This document shows positions 1 to 6,635 of a stretch of DNA of 8,362 nucleotides, piece by piece. Each line of letters opens with the position of its first letter. The first letter of the stretch is position 1. The position numbers and the translations under genes were made by a program. A model generated the notes under the pieces. The model was not told the DNA's origin. It saw only the letters and a program-made list of their open reading frames with translations, and did no database searches. This stretch comes from JBKPNX01 sp046732855 (GTDB lineage Bacteria; Pseudomonadota; Alphaproteobacteria; Geminicoccales; Geminicoccaceae), in contig JBKPNX010000065.1 of assembly GCA_046732855.1 (NCBI GenBank), forward strand, positions 1-8,362, in the 5' to 3' direction.

Positions 1-1
1 C

Positions 2-607
2 CACAACTGGCGGGGCGAGTTCGCCGTGGCACGAATGCGGGCCGAGATGGCCATTGAGGTCGCGCGCACGCATCGCATGTCGGCGTTGTTCGGGCATGCG
101 ACCGTATGCAGGGGCTTTGCTCTGGTCGGCCTCGGTCAGCACAGGGAGGGCATCGCACAGATTCGCATCGGTCTGGCCGATTGGAACGCGACCGGTGCCC
201 GCCTGACGGAAACTCACTGGCTGGGCTTAATTGCGGAAGCGCATATTCGGGCCGGCCAGTTCGACCACGCCATCACCGCGTTGGATCGGGCGGCCGAAAC
301 CGCCGCGGTGACCGGCGAATGCCACTATCAGGCGGAGCTGGACCGGCTGCGAGGCATCGTTCTGGTGCAGACCGGCGAACGAACCGAAGCGGCATCATGT
401 TTCCAACAGGCCATCGATACCGCCCGCACGCAGCAGGCGAAGTCCCTGGAGCTGCGTGGCACAACCAGCCTCGGCCGGCTTTGGGTCGAGCAGGGTGAGC
501 GGCAGAAGGCCCGCGATCGCCTCGCCCCGATCTACGGCTGGTTCACCGAGGGCTTCGACACCGCTGACCTGAAGGACGCCAAGGCGCTGCTCGACGAGCT
601 CGGCTGA
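2..607 (+). CDS. TPR-rich C-terminus of a cyclase/ATPase-type regulator (partial, 5' end outside window)
   Basis: The frame is open to the left edge, so this is the last ~201 residues of a longer protein; the GTG at 26 is not a convincing start. The sequence is a run of Ala/Leu-rich helical pairs typical of TPR repeats. Landmarks are W-R-G-E near the left edge, 'EGIAQIRIGL', 'AEAHIRAGQFDHAI', 'AELDRLRG', 'QQAKSLELR.TTSLGRLW' and the C-terminal 'YGWFTEGFDTADLKDAKALLDEL'. From family knowledge, this tail is the C-terminus of large regulators with an N-terminal class III cyclase (or DNA-binding) domain, an AAA-type ATPase and TPRs. In these the TPRs are thought to bind partners or sense signals in the cytoplasm. 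The cyclase and ATPase domains cannot be seen here, so full architecture is inference. Stop is TGA at 605-607, and no gene follows closely. Confidence 0.85.
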   Translation, partial: HNWRGEFAVARMRAEMAIEVARTHRMSALFGHATVCRGFALVGLGQHREGIAQIRIGLADWNATGARLTETHWLGLIAEAHIRAGQFDHAITALDRAAETAAVTGECHYQAELDRLRGIVLVQTGERTEAASCFQQAIDTARTQQAKSLELRGTTSLGRLWVEQGERQKARDRLAPIYGWFTEGFDTADLKDAKALLDELG

Positions 608-651
608 CCGGTGCGGGTCGGCTACAGTTAACGGCTGACCTCTGACCGCTG

Positions 652-667
652 GCGGTGAAAACGCCGC
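652..667 (+). terminator. Weak hairpin downstream of the TPR gene
   Basis: GCGGTG (652-657), AAAA loop, CGCCGC (662-667): a six-base-pair stem with one G-U pair and a tetraloop, 45 bp after the stop codon. No T-tract follows, so intrinsic termination is doubtful. The rest of 608-868 shows no convincing gene. Confidence 0.2.
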
Positions 668-868
668 GCTGAACCGGACAGACCAGTGTCCCCTCGTCAC
701 TCTCGAAGCCTCCCCGGCGCGGGATTGCCCGAGAGGCCAGGACGACGTACCACTCGTGCGGCTGATCGCTTGCGGGTGAGGAGATGACGGCGGAGACCGC
801 CCACGCCGAGCCGCTGTGCTCACCACTGGTCAACTTCCTTCGACCCGCGGACCAAGCCGGGGAAAGGG

Positions 869-1237
869 ATGGAACCGTTAGCTGACGCCAGACGCGAAGT
901 GGCGCTCGAGATCCAGCAGCTCGCGGACGAGTTCGCGCAGGAGGACGAAGCCGCCTTCCGGCGCACCCGGATCGCCTGCTGGGTGGGCATGGCCATCGTC
1001 ACGATCGTGATCCTGGTCGTGCTGACGCTCGGCGGCGACGCGCGCTATCTGGCGGTCTTCTGGTTGATGATCGTCGCCCTCATCTGGGCCGGCTATGCGT
1101 TTTCCAGCCGCCGCCAGCGGCAGCAGACCAGCCGCCTGAAGGCGCTTGCCGCCCGGTGGCTGAGCGGCGGCCAGGTTGCGAGCGCGGGCCGCGACCTCCC
1201 TTCGGGCGTTGCCGTACGAACCGACGGGATGGGCTGA
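869..1237 (+). CDS. Small two-helix inner-membrane protein, function unknown
   Basis: 122 residues, not recognised as a named family. Residues 1-34 are charged and probably form an amphipathic helix (Glu/Asp-rich, 'EIQQLADEFAQEDEAAFRR'). Two hydrophobic segments follow at about 35-55 (WVGMAIVTIVILVVLTL) and 60-78 (YLAVFWLMIVALIWAGYAF). After them come a basic cluster (SSRRQRQQ) and a short tail. The cluster after the second helix and the Arg pair before the first are consistent with a hairpin whose two ends face the cytoplasm. A purine-rich GGGGAAAGGG abuts the ATG, closer than an ideal ribosome binding site. Codon use is strongly GC3-biased, which favours this frame over the overlapping minus-strand one. 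The TSUP gene lies 181 bp downstream on the same strand and co-transcription is possible but unproven. Confidence 0.65.
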   Translation: MEPLADARREVALEIQQLADEFAQEDEAAFRRTRIACWVGMAIVTIVILVVLTLGGDARYLAVFWLMIVALIWAGYAFSSRRQRQQTSRLKALAARWLSGGQVASAGRDLPSGVAVRTDGMG

Positions 1238-1250
1238 CCATGGCAGCGCT

Positions 1251-1271
1251 GGCCCAAGTCGAGCCTGGGCC
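1251..1271 (+). terminator. GC-rich inverted repeat after the small membrane protein gene
   Basis: GGCCCA (1251-1256) pairs perfectly with TGGGCC (1266-1271) around a nine-base loop, 13 bp after the stop at 1237. There is no T-run. It could be a weak terminator or mRNA 3' stem, or chance in GC-rich DNA. Confidence 0.2.
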
Positions 1272-1418
1272 CCTGTCCGCTCAGCCCCGCGGCACAGCCA
1301 TGACCCGGTCGGGCACCTGAGCGCTGCGCGCGACGGCGCAGGCGGCGCCCGCAACTCGCCCGGCGCCGAGCCTCTCAGCCATGCCGAACGGCGGTCCCGG
1401 CTGCTACCCGGAGGCGCG

Positions 1419-2162
1419 ATGATCGGGGACTTCATCCTGTTCGTTGCCGTGGGCTTCGCCGCGCAGCTGGTCGATGGCGCGATCGGCATGGCCTACGGGC
1501 TCTCGGGGACTACGGTGATGCTGAGCTTGGGCATCCCGCCCGCGACCGCGAGCGCCAGCATCCATGCGGCCGAGGTGTTCACGACCGGCATCTCCGGCTT
1601 CTCCCACTGGCGCTTCGGCAACGTCGACTGGGCGTTCGTCCGGCGCCTCGCGCTGCCGGGCATGGTGGGCGGCGCGCTCGGCGCCTATCTGCTGACCACG
1701 ATTCCCGGCGACACGATCGCGCCGTTCATGAACGGCTACCTGCTGCTGATGGGCGGCTGGATTCTGTGGAAAGCTTTCCGCCCGCGCCCGACCCTCTCCG
1801 AGCCGCCCCGCTGGCTCGGGCCGCTCGGCTTCGGCGGCGGTTTTCTCGATGCCATCGGCGGGGGTGGCTGGGGACCGATGGTCACCTCGACGCTCATTGG
1901 CCATGGTGCGAGGCCCCGGTTCACGATCGGCTCGGTCAACTTCACCGAGTTCTTTGTCACCGCGACCGTGTCGGCGACCTTCCTCGGCACCATCGGCCTC
2001 GAGCTCTGGCCGATCATCGCCGGGCTCATCCTGGGCGGCGCGCTCGCCGCGCCGATCGCGGCGTACGCCGCCTACAAGATGCCGGACCGGCCTCTGATGA
2101 TCCTGGTCGGCAGCGTGATCGCGCTGCTCAGCATCCGCGGCCTGCTCCGGGCGATCACCTGA
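1419..2162 (+). CDS. Sulfite exporter TauE/SafE (TSUP) family permease
   Basis: 247 residues, the usual size for TSUP permeases. These inner-membrane proteins have about seven to eight helices and move sulfite, sulfoacetate or other organic anions. The two internally related halves are visible. The first begins with 'GFAAQLVDGAIGMAYG' (residues 12-27) and the second with 'LGFGGGFLDAIGGGGWGPM' (136-154), the twin Gly-rich D-G/D-A-x-G motifs of the family. Hydrophobic segments cover most of 3-120 and 180-243, with a polar loop 120-132. I chose ATG 1419 because GGAGG at 1410-1414 precedes it by four bases and the protein then starts directly with helix 1. The frame stays open upstream to 1176, but that extension is Arg/Pro-rich and unlike the family. 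No sulfur-metabolism gene is adjacent, so the substrate is unknown. The gene converges on the cyclase gene with a 30-bp gap. Confidence 0.9.
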   Translation: MIGDFILFVAVGFAAQLVDGAIGMAYGLSGTTVMLSLGIPPATASASIHAAEVFTTGISGFSHWRFGNVDWAFVRRLALPGMVGGALGAYLLTTIPGDTIAPFMNGYLLLMGGWILWKAFRPRPTLSEPPRWLGPLGFGGGFLDAIGGGGWGPMVTSTLIGHGARPRFTIGSVNFTEFFVTATVSATFLGTIGLELWPIIAGLILGGALAAPIAAYAAYKMPDRPLMILVGSVIALLSIRGLLRAIT

Positions 2163-2192
2163 TCGCGTGGCGCCCGCCCGAGGTTGGCGGCT

Positions 2193-3644
2193 CTACGCCG
2201 CGAGCGCGGGGGCGCGGCTCCTGATCCTGACCACGGTCATCGGCTCCGCGATGCCGTGGAACTCCGCGGTACGCGCCTCGGCCGGGTACGGCTCGAGCAG
2301 CGCCTGCACGCCCGGGTAGGCCCAGACCGCCTCGGTGATCCAGATCTCGGAGGCATCGGCCATCTCCTGGACCCGCGATGCGATGTTCACCGTCTGGCCG
2401 AAATAGTCGAGCTCGTCATTGAGCGTGACCGCGATCGCCGCCCCGTGGTGGAGCCCGATCTTGAGCGATACCGGCCGTTCGGTCTGATCCTGGTTGAACC
2501 GCTCCATGGCGCCGCGCATGTCGAGCGCGGCTCTGACCGCGAGCGCGGCGTCCGGGTAGGCCGCCATGACCGCATCGCCGATGGTCTTCACGATCGCCCC
2601 GCCGTGGCGCACGGTCGTCGCGCGCAGGAGATCGAAATGCTGCTGGACCAGCTGGAAGGCATTCAGATCACCGATCCGCTGATAGAGCGCGGTCGACCCT
2701 CTGATGTCGGTGAACAGCAGCGCGATGTCGCGAATCGCGAGGCCCTGCGCGCCGCCCACCACCTCGGAGCGGAACAGGCTCTTGAATGTCTGGCTGGTCA
2801 GCAGGTGCTTGCCCGTGAGATAGGGATCGAAGCGCAGGAACGCGTCCTCGGCGCATGGATCCTCCTGGAGGATGCCGAGCACCCCGCGAGTGGGCGTAGC
2901 GTTCTCGATCTCGAGCACGACCGGTCCTTGCGCCAGCACGGCTTGGTCCGGCTGGTACCCGGTACCGAGATAGGTCAGCCGCAGGCGTTGCGGCTCGGCG
3001 CGGCGCTCCGTCCCGACCTGGAGCAGGAACCCGGCGTTGGTATCCGAGCTGCCGCCAAACAGCGTCCCTTCGGTTGCCTCGAACGCGAAGGTGGCGGTGG
3101 CGCCGGGCTCCAGAAAGCCCAGGCCGCGCAGCGCCGCGCGGACCGAGTCGAGATAGGGCTGGCCGTTCGGGCGATAGCCCTCGCGCACGCCTTTGAACAC
3201 GAACATGTAATCGAACGGGTCGAGCGTCTCCGGCTGCTGGTAGCGGGTCGCGCAGATCTGCGGGGAGACGTTGAAGTAGATCGCGATGAAGTCGTCCATC
3301 GCGGCTTCGTACTCGTTGTGACACTCCGGGCAGCGGAAGCGGCGTAGGACCGCGCGCAGCCGGGCAAAGCTCTCGACCGCGCACGCGCAGCGCGGGCAGA
3401 TCAGGAGCCAGTCCATCTCGAACAGCCCGATCGCGGCGGCGTGCAGGAACAGGTCGATCGCCTCGTTCTCGTCCAGGTCTCGCTCGTGCGCGAACGTGAA
3501 CGGGTTGGCCCGAAACAGCGCAGCGTCGTCATCGCTCCGGATCAGCGCCTCCAGACGCGATACGACGCGCGGGCTCCAGGACCGCGCCGCCTCCAGCCGC
3601 GCGAGCCGCTCATCCAGCGCCCGCTCGTCGACCAGTGTCGCCAT
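2193..3644 (-). CDS. Soluble class III adenylate cyclase with N-terminal zinc ribbon
   Basis: 483 residues, predicted to make cAMP from ATP in the cytosol (no signal or membrane segment). A helical N-terminus (1-80) is followed by a zinc ribbon (C83-x2-C86 and C105-x2-C108, with H109 nearby) and a middle region of mainly beta character (about 115-260). The C-terminal cyclase homology domain spans about 303-476. Class III residues are all present: metal aspartates D313 (in LLFTDIRGST) and D357 (in VKTIGDAV), adenine-selecting K353 and D413 (in LDYFGQTVN), and transition-state N420 and R424 (in NIASR). The N-terminal part resembles what databases call DUF5939, from memory. Start ATG at 3644 follows a G7 run (AAGGGGGGG, three bases upstream), a plausible ribosome site. 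Longer in-frame starts (ATG at 3680 or 3905) lack one and add a Pro/Arg-rich stretch. Stop is TAG. Divergent to the SLATT-like gene across a region with a CRP-type site. Confidence 0.9.
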   Translation of the reverse strand: MATLVDERALDERLARLEAARSWSPRVVSRLEALIRSDDDAALFRANPFTFAHERDLDENEAIDLFLHAAAIGLFEMDWLLICPRCACAVESFARLRAVLRRFRCPECHNEYEAAMDDFIAIYFNVSPQICATRYQQPETLDPFDYMFVFKGVREGYRPNGQPYLDSVRAALRGLGFLEPGATATFAFEATEGTLFGGSSDTNAGFLLQVGTERRAEPQRLRLTYLGTGYQPDQAVLAQGPVVLEIENATPTRGVLGILQEDPCAEDAFLRFDPYLTGKHLLTSQTFKSLFRSEVVGGAQGLAIRDIALLFTDIRGSTALYQRIGDLNAFQLVQQHFDLLRATTVRHGGAIVKTIGDAVMAAYPDAALAVRAALDMRGAMERFNQDQTERPVSLKIGLHHGAAIAVTLNDELDYFGQTVNIASRVQEMADASEIWITEAVWAYPGVQALLEPYPAEARTAEFHGIAEPMTVVRIRSRAPALAA

Positions 3645-3847
3645 CGTCCCCCCCTTCGTCAGCCGTTCCGGCTGCGTCATCAATGGTAGGACGGACGGCG
3701 GGCAGGTCCAGGCGGGGCGGGGGGCCTGCACCTGGCGCGGCGCAGACTTGCCTCGAGCTGGGCGTCGTTGCCTCTGCGGCGCTGCCATCGCAGGGGAGAC
3801 GATGCGCGTTCGCAGGGCTGCGGGAAACTCGATCTTTGGCGCCCGCA

Positions 3848-3863
3848 TGTGAGCCAGTTCACA
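3848..3863. promoter_or_regulatory. Consensus CRP/FNR-type operator TGTGA-N6-TCACA
   Basis: TGTGA (3848-3852), six-base spacer GCCAGT, TCACA (3859-3863): a perfect match to the ten specified bases of the cAMP-CRP site, which is also used by CRP/GlxR-like regulators outside enterics. It lies about 204 bp from the cyclase start codon and about 210 bp from the SLATT-like start codon. Expected chance occurrence of ten fixed bases in a window this size is under 1 in 100 at equal base frequencies. The location next to a predicted adenylate cyclase adds weight. No regulator gene is in the window, so which protein binds is inference. Confidence 0.6.
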
Positions 3864-3979
3864 CTTGCTGAGCGCGCATCGGCGCCACACTCTGAGTGGG
3901 CGCATGCCCCTCGGATCGAGCGTTCGGCGTTAGCTGATGGATGAGTTCGCCATCGCGCAGTGCTAAGAGCAATGAGGAC

Positions 3980-4000
3980 CTCCAGCAGCGCTCTCTGGAG
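3980..4000 (+). other. Hairpin in the putative 5' leader of the SLATT-like gene
   Basis: CTCCAG (3980-3985) and CTGGAG (3995-4000) form a perfect six-base-pair stem with a nine-base loop, 72 bp before the chosen ATG at 4073. It may structure the leader RNA. No riboswitch class is recognised. Confidence 0.2.
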
Positions 4001-4072
4001 CAACAGGGACGCCGGATGTCCAGCACGGGACCTCGACCTCTTCAGCGGCCTCTGCCGTTCGGGAGTTGCACC

Positions 4073-5182
4073 ATGAAATCGCCCAATGTGGTCAAATCGC
4101 CTCCAAGCGTGCCTTCGTTACCGGCAAGACGCGGCAGCGCTGAGCCAAGCCCGGCTGGCGCGACCGATCACAGCCTTTGGGGCTCGATTTTGCAGGTCGG
4201 CTCACCACCGGCGGCGCTGGAGCCTATCCTGCGCTCGTCGGGGGTTCGGGTGCAGCTGGAGGCGCTCGATCAGCTGGAGCGGGAAGCAACCACACAGCAA
4301 CTCGCGTTCCGTCGCGAGCTGACCATCGCGAACCTCTGTCTGATGATCGCCGGCGTGCTCAGCGGGTTGGTGCTGGCGCTGCCGGGCATGATGTCAGACA
4401 TCCCGGCCGCCGGACCAGGACAGATCGACTGGAAGACCTGGCTGCCACGCCTGATGGGCGCGGCGACCCTGGCGCTGGGTGCGATCGCGGCGCTCGCCAC
4501 TTACAAGGCGCGCGAAGGCAACCGGTTGCAGCGCTGGCTGAGCGCGCGCAGCGGGGCGGAGATGGCCCGATCCGGCGTGTTCACGACGATTGCCGAGCGG
4601 GCCGCGTCGGGCGGCAATGAAATCATTTTCGCAGCTCTTCAGCTGGTGAATCGCGACCTGCTCGAGAATCAGCGGGTCTGGTTCCGCAGGCGGGCCCAGG
4701 AGCATCGCCGCTCCTCCGACTGGACCACGAGCTGGGGCGGGCTCGCCACCGCGCTCGCGTTCGTCGGCGGCAGCGGCGCCGTGATCGCGAGCTTCGTGCC
4801 GAGCCAGACCTGGCTCGCGGTGTCCGGCGTGATCGGCGCGGCGGTCGGCGCCTACGCCGTCAACCGCGAGGCGCTGCGGCTCGATCGCGCGAATGCAGGA
4901 GGCTACGAGAAGGCGGCCGCCGCGCTCGACGCCATCGCCGCACGCTACGACGCGGTCGAGGCCGAGGTGCGGGCCGGCAAGGCGGATGCGCTGCGCGCGT
5001 TCACCGCCGCGGTCACCGAGCAGCTCTCGGCCGAGCACAAGCGCTGGCTCGAAGGGAGCACCCAGGCCGAGGCCGTGCTCGGCAAGCTGGACGGCCAGCT
5101 GCAGCGGCTCAATACACAAGGCAGACCAGCCGCGGGCGGCAACGGCGCCGCAGACCCTCCGGGTCCACGCCCGACCGAATGA
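4073..5182 (+). CDS. Four-helix membrane protein with SLATT/DUF4231-like architecture
   Basis: 369 residues. A Pro/Ser-rich N-terminus (1-45) and a charged helix (55-82) precede two hydrophobic helices at about 84-106 and 123-144. A polar linker follows with 'YKAREGNRLQRWLSARSGAEMARSGVF' spacing. A second helix pair sits at about 221-243 and 246-264, then a long charged helical tail (277-346) containing 'VTEQLSAEHKRWLEG' and a Pro/Gly-rich end. Helix pair, W-x3-R-x2-AE linker, second pair and a tail ending E-x3-W match my memory of DUF4231/SLATT membrane proteins. In those, SLATT domains are proposed pore-forming effectors of nucleotide-dependent conflict systems. The family call is inference. 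Start ATG 4073 follows GGGAG (4061-4065) at seven bases; longer in-frame starts at 3941 and 4016 lack a good site. Divergent from the cyclase gene; no cyclic-nucleotide-binding domain is visible. Confidence 0.75.
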   Translation: MKSPNVVKSPPSVPSLPARRGSAEPSPAGATDHSLWGSILQVGSPPAALEPILRSSGVRVQLEALDQLEREATTQQLAFRRELTIANLCLMIAGVLSGLVLALPGMMSDIPAAGPGQIDWKTWLPRLMGAATLALGAIAALATYKAREGNRLQRWLSARSGAEMARSGVFTTIAERAASGGNEIIFAALQLVNRDLLENQRVWFRRRAQEHRRSSDWTTSWGGLATALAFVGGSGAVIASFVPSQTWLAVSGVIGAAVGAYAVNREALRLDRANAGGYEKAAAALDAIAARYDAVEAEVRAGKADALRAFTAAVTEQLSAEHKRWLEGSTQAEAVLGKLDGQLQRLNTQGRPAAGGNGAADPPGPRPTE

Positions 5183-5192
5183 AGTGGCGGCC

Positions 5193-5210
5193 GGCCGCTG
5201 TGTCGCGGCC
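5193..5210 (+). terminator. GC-rich hairpin after the SLATT-like gene
   Basis: GGCCGC (5193-5198) and GCGGCC (5205-5210) pair perfectly around TGTGTC, starting 11 bp after the stop codon. No T-tract follows. The 168-bp gap 5183-5350 lies between convergent genes, so the stem could serve as a weak terminator. Confidence 0.3.
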
Positions 5211-5350
5211 CGGGGCTGGCGGTCGGCGAAGTTGTCGTGTGGGCGCGTGGTCACGCGAAGCGCTGGCGCGCAGATCGGCTCGGCACGATGGCTCAGGCCG
5301 CTGGTCGACCGGTCGATGGGACAGCCGTAAGGGCAGCCCTCGAAATCGAG

Positions 5351-5902
5351 CTACTCGATTACGGCAAAGCGCCTGCCGTCATTGCTCTTGCTGCCCCACT
5401 TCGCGCCGCTGCCGCTGTCGAAGCGGATCAGGCGCTTGTGCACGGGCTGGCCGCGCCACTGGTCGTAGACCCAGATGCCACGTTCATCCTGGCCCAGGTA
5501 AATCGCCGCGTGATTGCCGGATTCGCTCGTGTAGCTGCCGCCCGACTCGAACGTGGCGATCGCGGTGCCCGGCGCGATCCGAGGATTGCCGCGGACAGGC
5601 GCCCCCTCCTGCCATGCTGCGGTCCGGGGCACGCCGGCCGCCGTCTTGACGAAGTCGACGCAGTAGCCGGCGCCGATCACCTCGCCCTCGAATGCCTCGG
5701 GGCTGGCCGCGATGTAGGGGCCGTCCGCCCGCGGCACGGCGTCCGGCGGGTCGGAAGCGCAGGCCGACCCGAGCGCGAGGGCGACGATGCTGCCGACCCG
5801 CGCCAGCGCCGCCCGCCAGCGCGTGCTGCCGGTCGCAACCGTGGCTGCGGGTTCCAAGGGCTTGATTTCCTTCCTGGCCCGGAAGCGCGCCGTCCTGTCC
5901 AT
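5351..5902 (-). CDS. BPSL0067-family exported protein, CHAP/NlpC-P60-like fold
   Basis: 183 residues from ATG 5902. A basic N-terminus and a hydrophobic stretch (about 36-46, VGSIVALALGSACA) form a signal peptide; C48 could be a lipidated cysteine, but the lipobox (L-G-S-A-C) is imperfect. The mature part carries the family signature: 'AGYCVDFVK' (C81), 'GTAIATF', 'SGNHAAIYLGQ' (H131) and 'WVYDQW' (D147). This Cys-His-Asp order fits a papain-like cysteine fold as in CHAP/NlpC-P60 amidases, so it may act on peptidoglycan in the envelope. The activity is inference, and BPSL0067 members are mostly uncharacterised. A TTG at 5857 follows AGGAAGGAA by about nine bases and would give a 168-residue form with a tighter signal peptide, whereas ATG 5902 has no evident ribosome site. 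A TAAAAT box (5918-5913) lies just upstream. No partner gene is adjacent. Confidence 0.8.
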   Translation of the reverse strand: MDRTARFRARKEIKPLEPAATVATGSTRWRAALARVGSIVALALGSACASDPPDAVPRADGPYIAASPEAFEGEVIGAGYCVDFVKTAAGVPRTAAWQEGAPVRGNPRIAPGTAIATFESGGSYTSESGNHAAIYLGQDERGIWVYDQWRGQPVHKRLIRFDSGSGAKWGSKSNDGRRFAVIE

Positions 5903-6064
5903 CAGACTGAGGATTTTAGCGTAAACTGCGGATGAAGGAAGCCATCCGCTGTGCCGCTCCAGCCGGAATACGCAGTGCCGTTGCCGGCGATATCCCGTTC
6001 CTCCGCCAGGTCGGCGGAAGCCAGGCCGCCGGGTCACCGGGCCGCGGCGTGGAGCGGTCAGTCG

Positions 6065-6092
6065 GTTCTTACCGAACGGATCCGGCCAGCGC
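6065..6092 (+). repeat. Degenerate 28-bp direct repeat, copy 1
   Basis: Matches 6636-6663 at 24 of 28 positions, and all four differences are transitions (T/C, A/G, A/G, A/G). It starts GTTCTTACCGAAC and ends CCGGCCAGCGC. GTTC and GAAC can pair around TTACC. Confidence 0.45.
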
Positions 6093-6290
6093 GGGGCGCG
6101 CCACCGTGAGCGAGACTACGGCTGGATGGCACAAATGATGATCGGTTAGACGGCTCATCCAGCATTCACCTGATCGCTGCTACATAAGGTTGAGCCTAGA
6201 AAGGACGGGCGCGGTGGCTCGGGCCGTGTCGACGTTGCCCCGCTCCCGTCCCCGCTCGTCAAACCCGACGTGCGGAGGTCCAGGATTGCG

Positions 6291-6472
6291 TCACGGTCGA
6301 TGGCGCCTGTCAGTACGAGCCGACAGCCCGAGCTTGACGATGGCGCGCCCCCGGAAGGCGGTATTGTCCGGGAAGGCATTATTTCGACGAGCACGCATTC
6401 GTCCTGCGGCAGAGAATAGCGATGGCGGCCGTCCGCCTGGTGGGACTGCTTGATCGGGCCCTGGGTGCTCAA
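6291..6472 (-). pseudogene. Possible frameshifted ORF remnant
   Basis: From ATG 6472, about 30 codons show GC-biased coding composition (MSTQGPIKQSHQ..., then 'RHRYSLPQDECVLVE'). At about 6383 the coding-like signal moves by one base into another frame and continues as 'NNAFPDNTAFRGRAIVKLGLSARTD' until a stop at 6291. Outside these parts each frame is Ser/Pro/Arg-rich and unlike protein. The switch point is an A-rich stretch (GAAATAAT), a plausible indel site. Joined, the pieces give a protein of roughly 60 residues that I do not recognise. It could instead be one short real ORF, or nothing. No ribosome site is clear. Confidence 0.25.
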
Positions 6473-6589
6473 ACTTCCCGAACAAGCCCGAGGGCTAAGC
6501 TGCGCGGTCCGGGTCGAAACCGTCAGCCGCGAAACTTGCTGACCTGAAGGTCCAGGCTGTGAATGGCGGCAATTACTGACGTCGATCTC

Positions 6590-6605
6590 GCGGGGCGCCG
6601 CTTTT
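6590..6605 (+). terminator. Short terminator-like hairpin with T4
   Basis: GCGG (6590-6593), loop GGCG, CCGC (6598-6601), directly followed by TTTT (6602-6605). The four-pair stem is short for an intrinsic terminator, and no clear plus-strand gene lies upstream of it. Confidence 0.25.
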
Positions 6606-6635
6606 AACTGTCTGGCAATCCTGATCCGTTAATCT

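Larger units (their letters stand above)
3645..4072. other. Divergent intergenic control region between the cyclase and SLATT-like genes
   Basis: 428 bp separate the two chosen start codons. I see no convincing gene: the in-frame upstream extensions of both neighbours are Arg/Pro/Ser-rich and lack ribosome binding sites. It contains the CRP-type palindrome (3848-3863), a poor -35/-10 pair on the plus strand (TTGCTG 3865-3870, 17-bp spacer, CACTCT 3888-3893), and a hairpin at 3980-4000. The promoter guess is weak. Confidence 0.6.

Noticed and set aside
784..885. 33-codon ORF starting after GAGGAG and overlapping the start of the gene at 869
   Set aside because: GAGGAG abuts the ATG too closely, and the peptide has no leader-peptide feature such as codon runs; likely chance.
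1176..1418. In-frame upstream extension of the TSUP permease
   Set aside because: Arg/Pro/Ser-rich with no membrane character, overlaps the end of the upstream gene, and a good ribosome site precedes ATG 1419.
2184..3347. 387-residue plus-strand open frame antisense to the cyclase gene
   Set aside because: It is a shadow: Arg/Glu/Leu-rich without motifs, while the minus-strand frame has complete cyclase and zinc-ribbon signatures.
4394..5254. 286-residue minus-strand open frame
   Set aside because: Antisense to the four-helix membrane protein; no ribosome site or recognisable motif, and composition is that of a complementary frame.
5237..5935. 232-residue plus-strand open frame
   Set aside because: Antisense to the BPSL0067-like gene, whose own frame shows clear family signatures.
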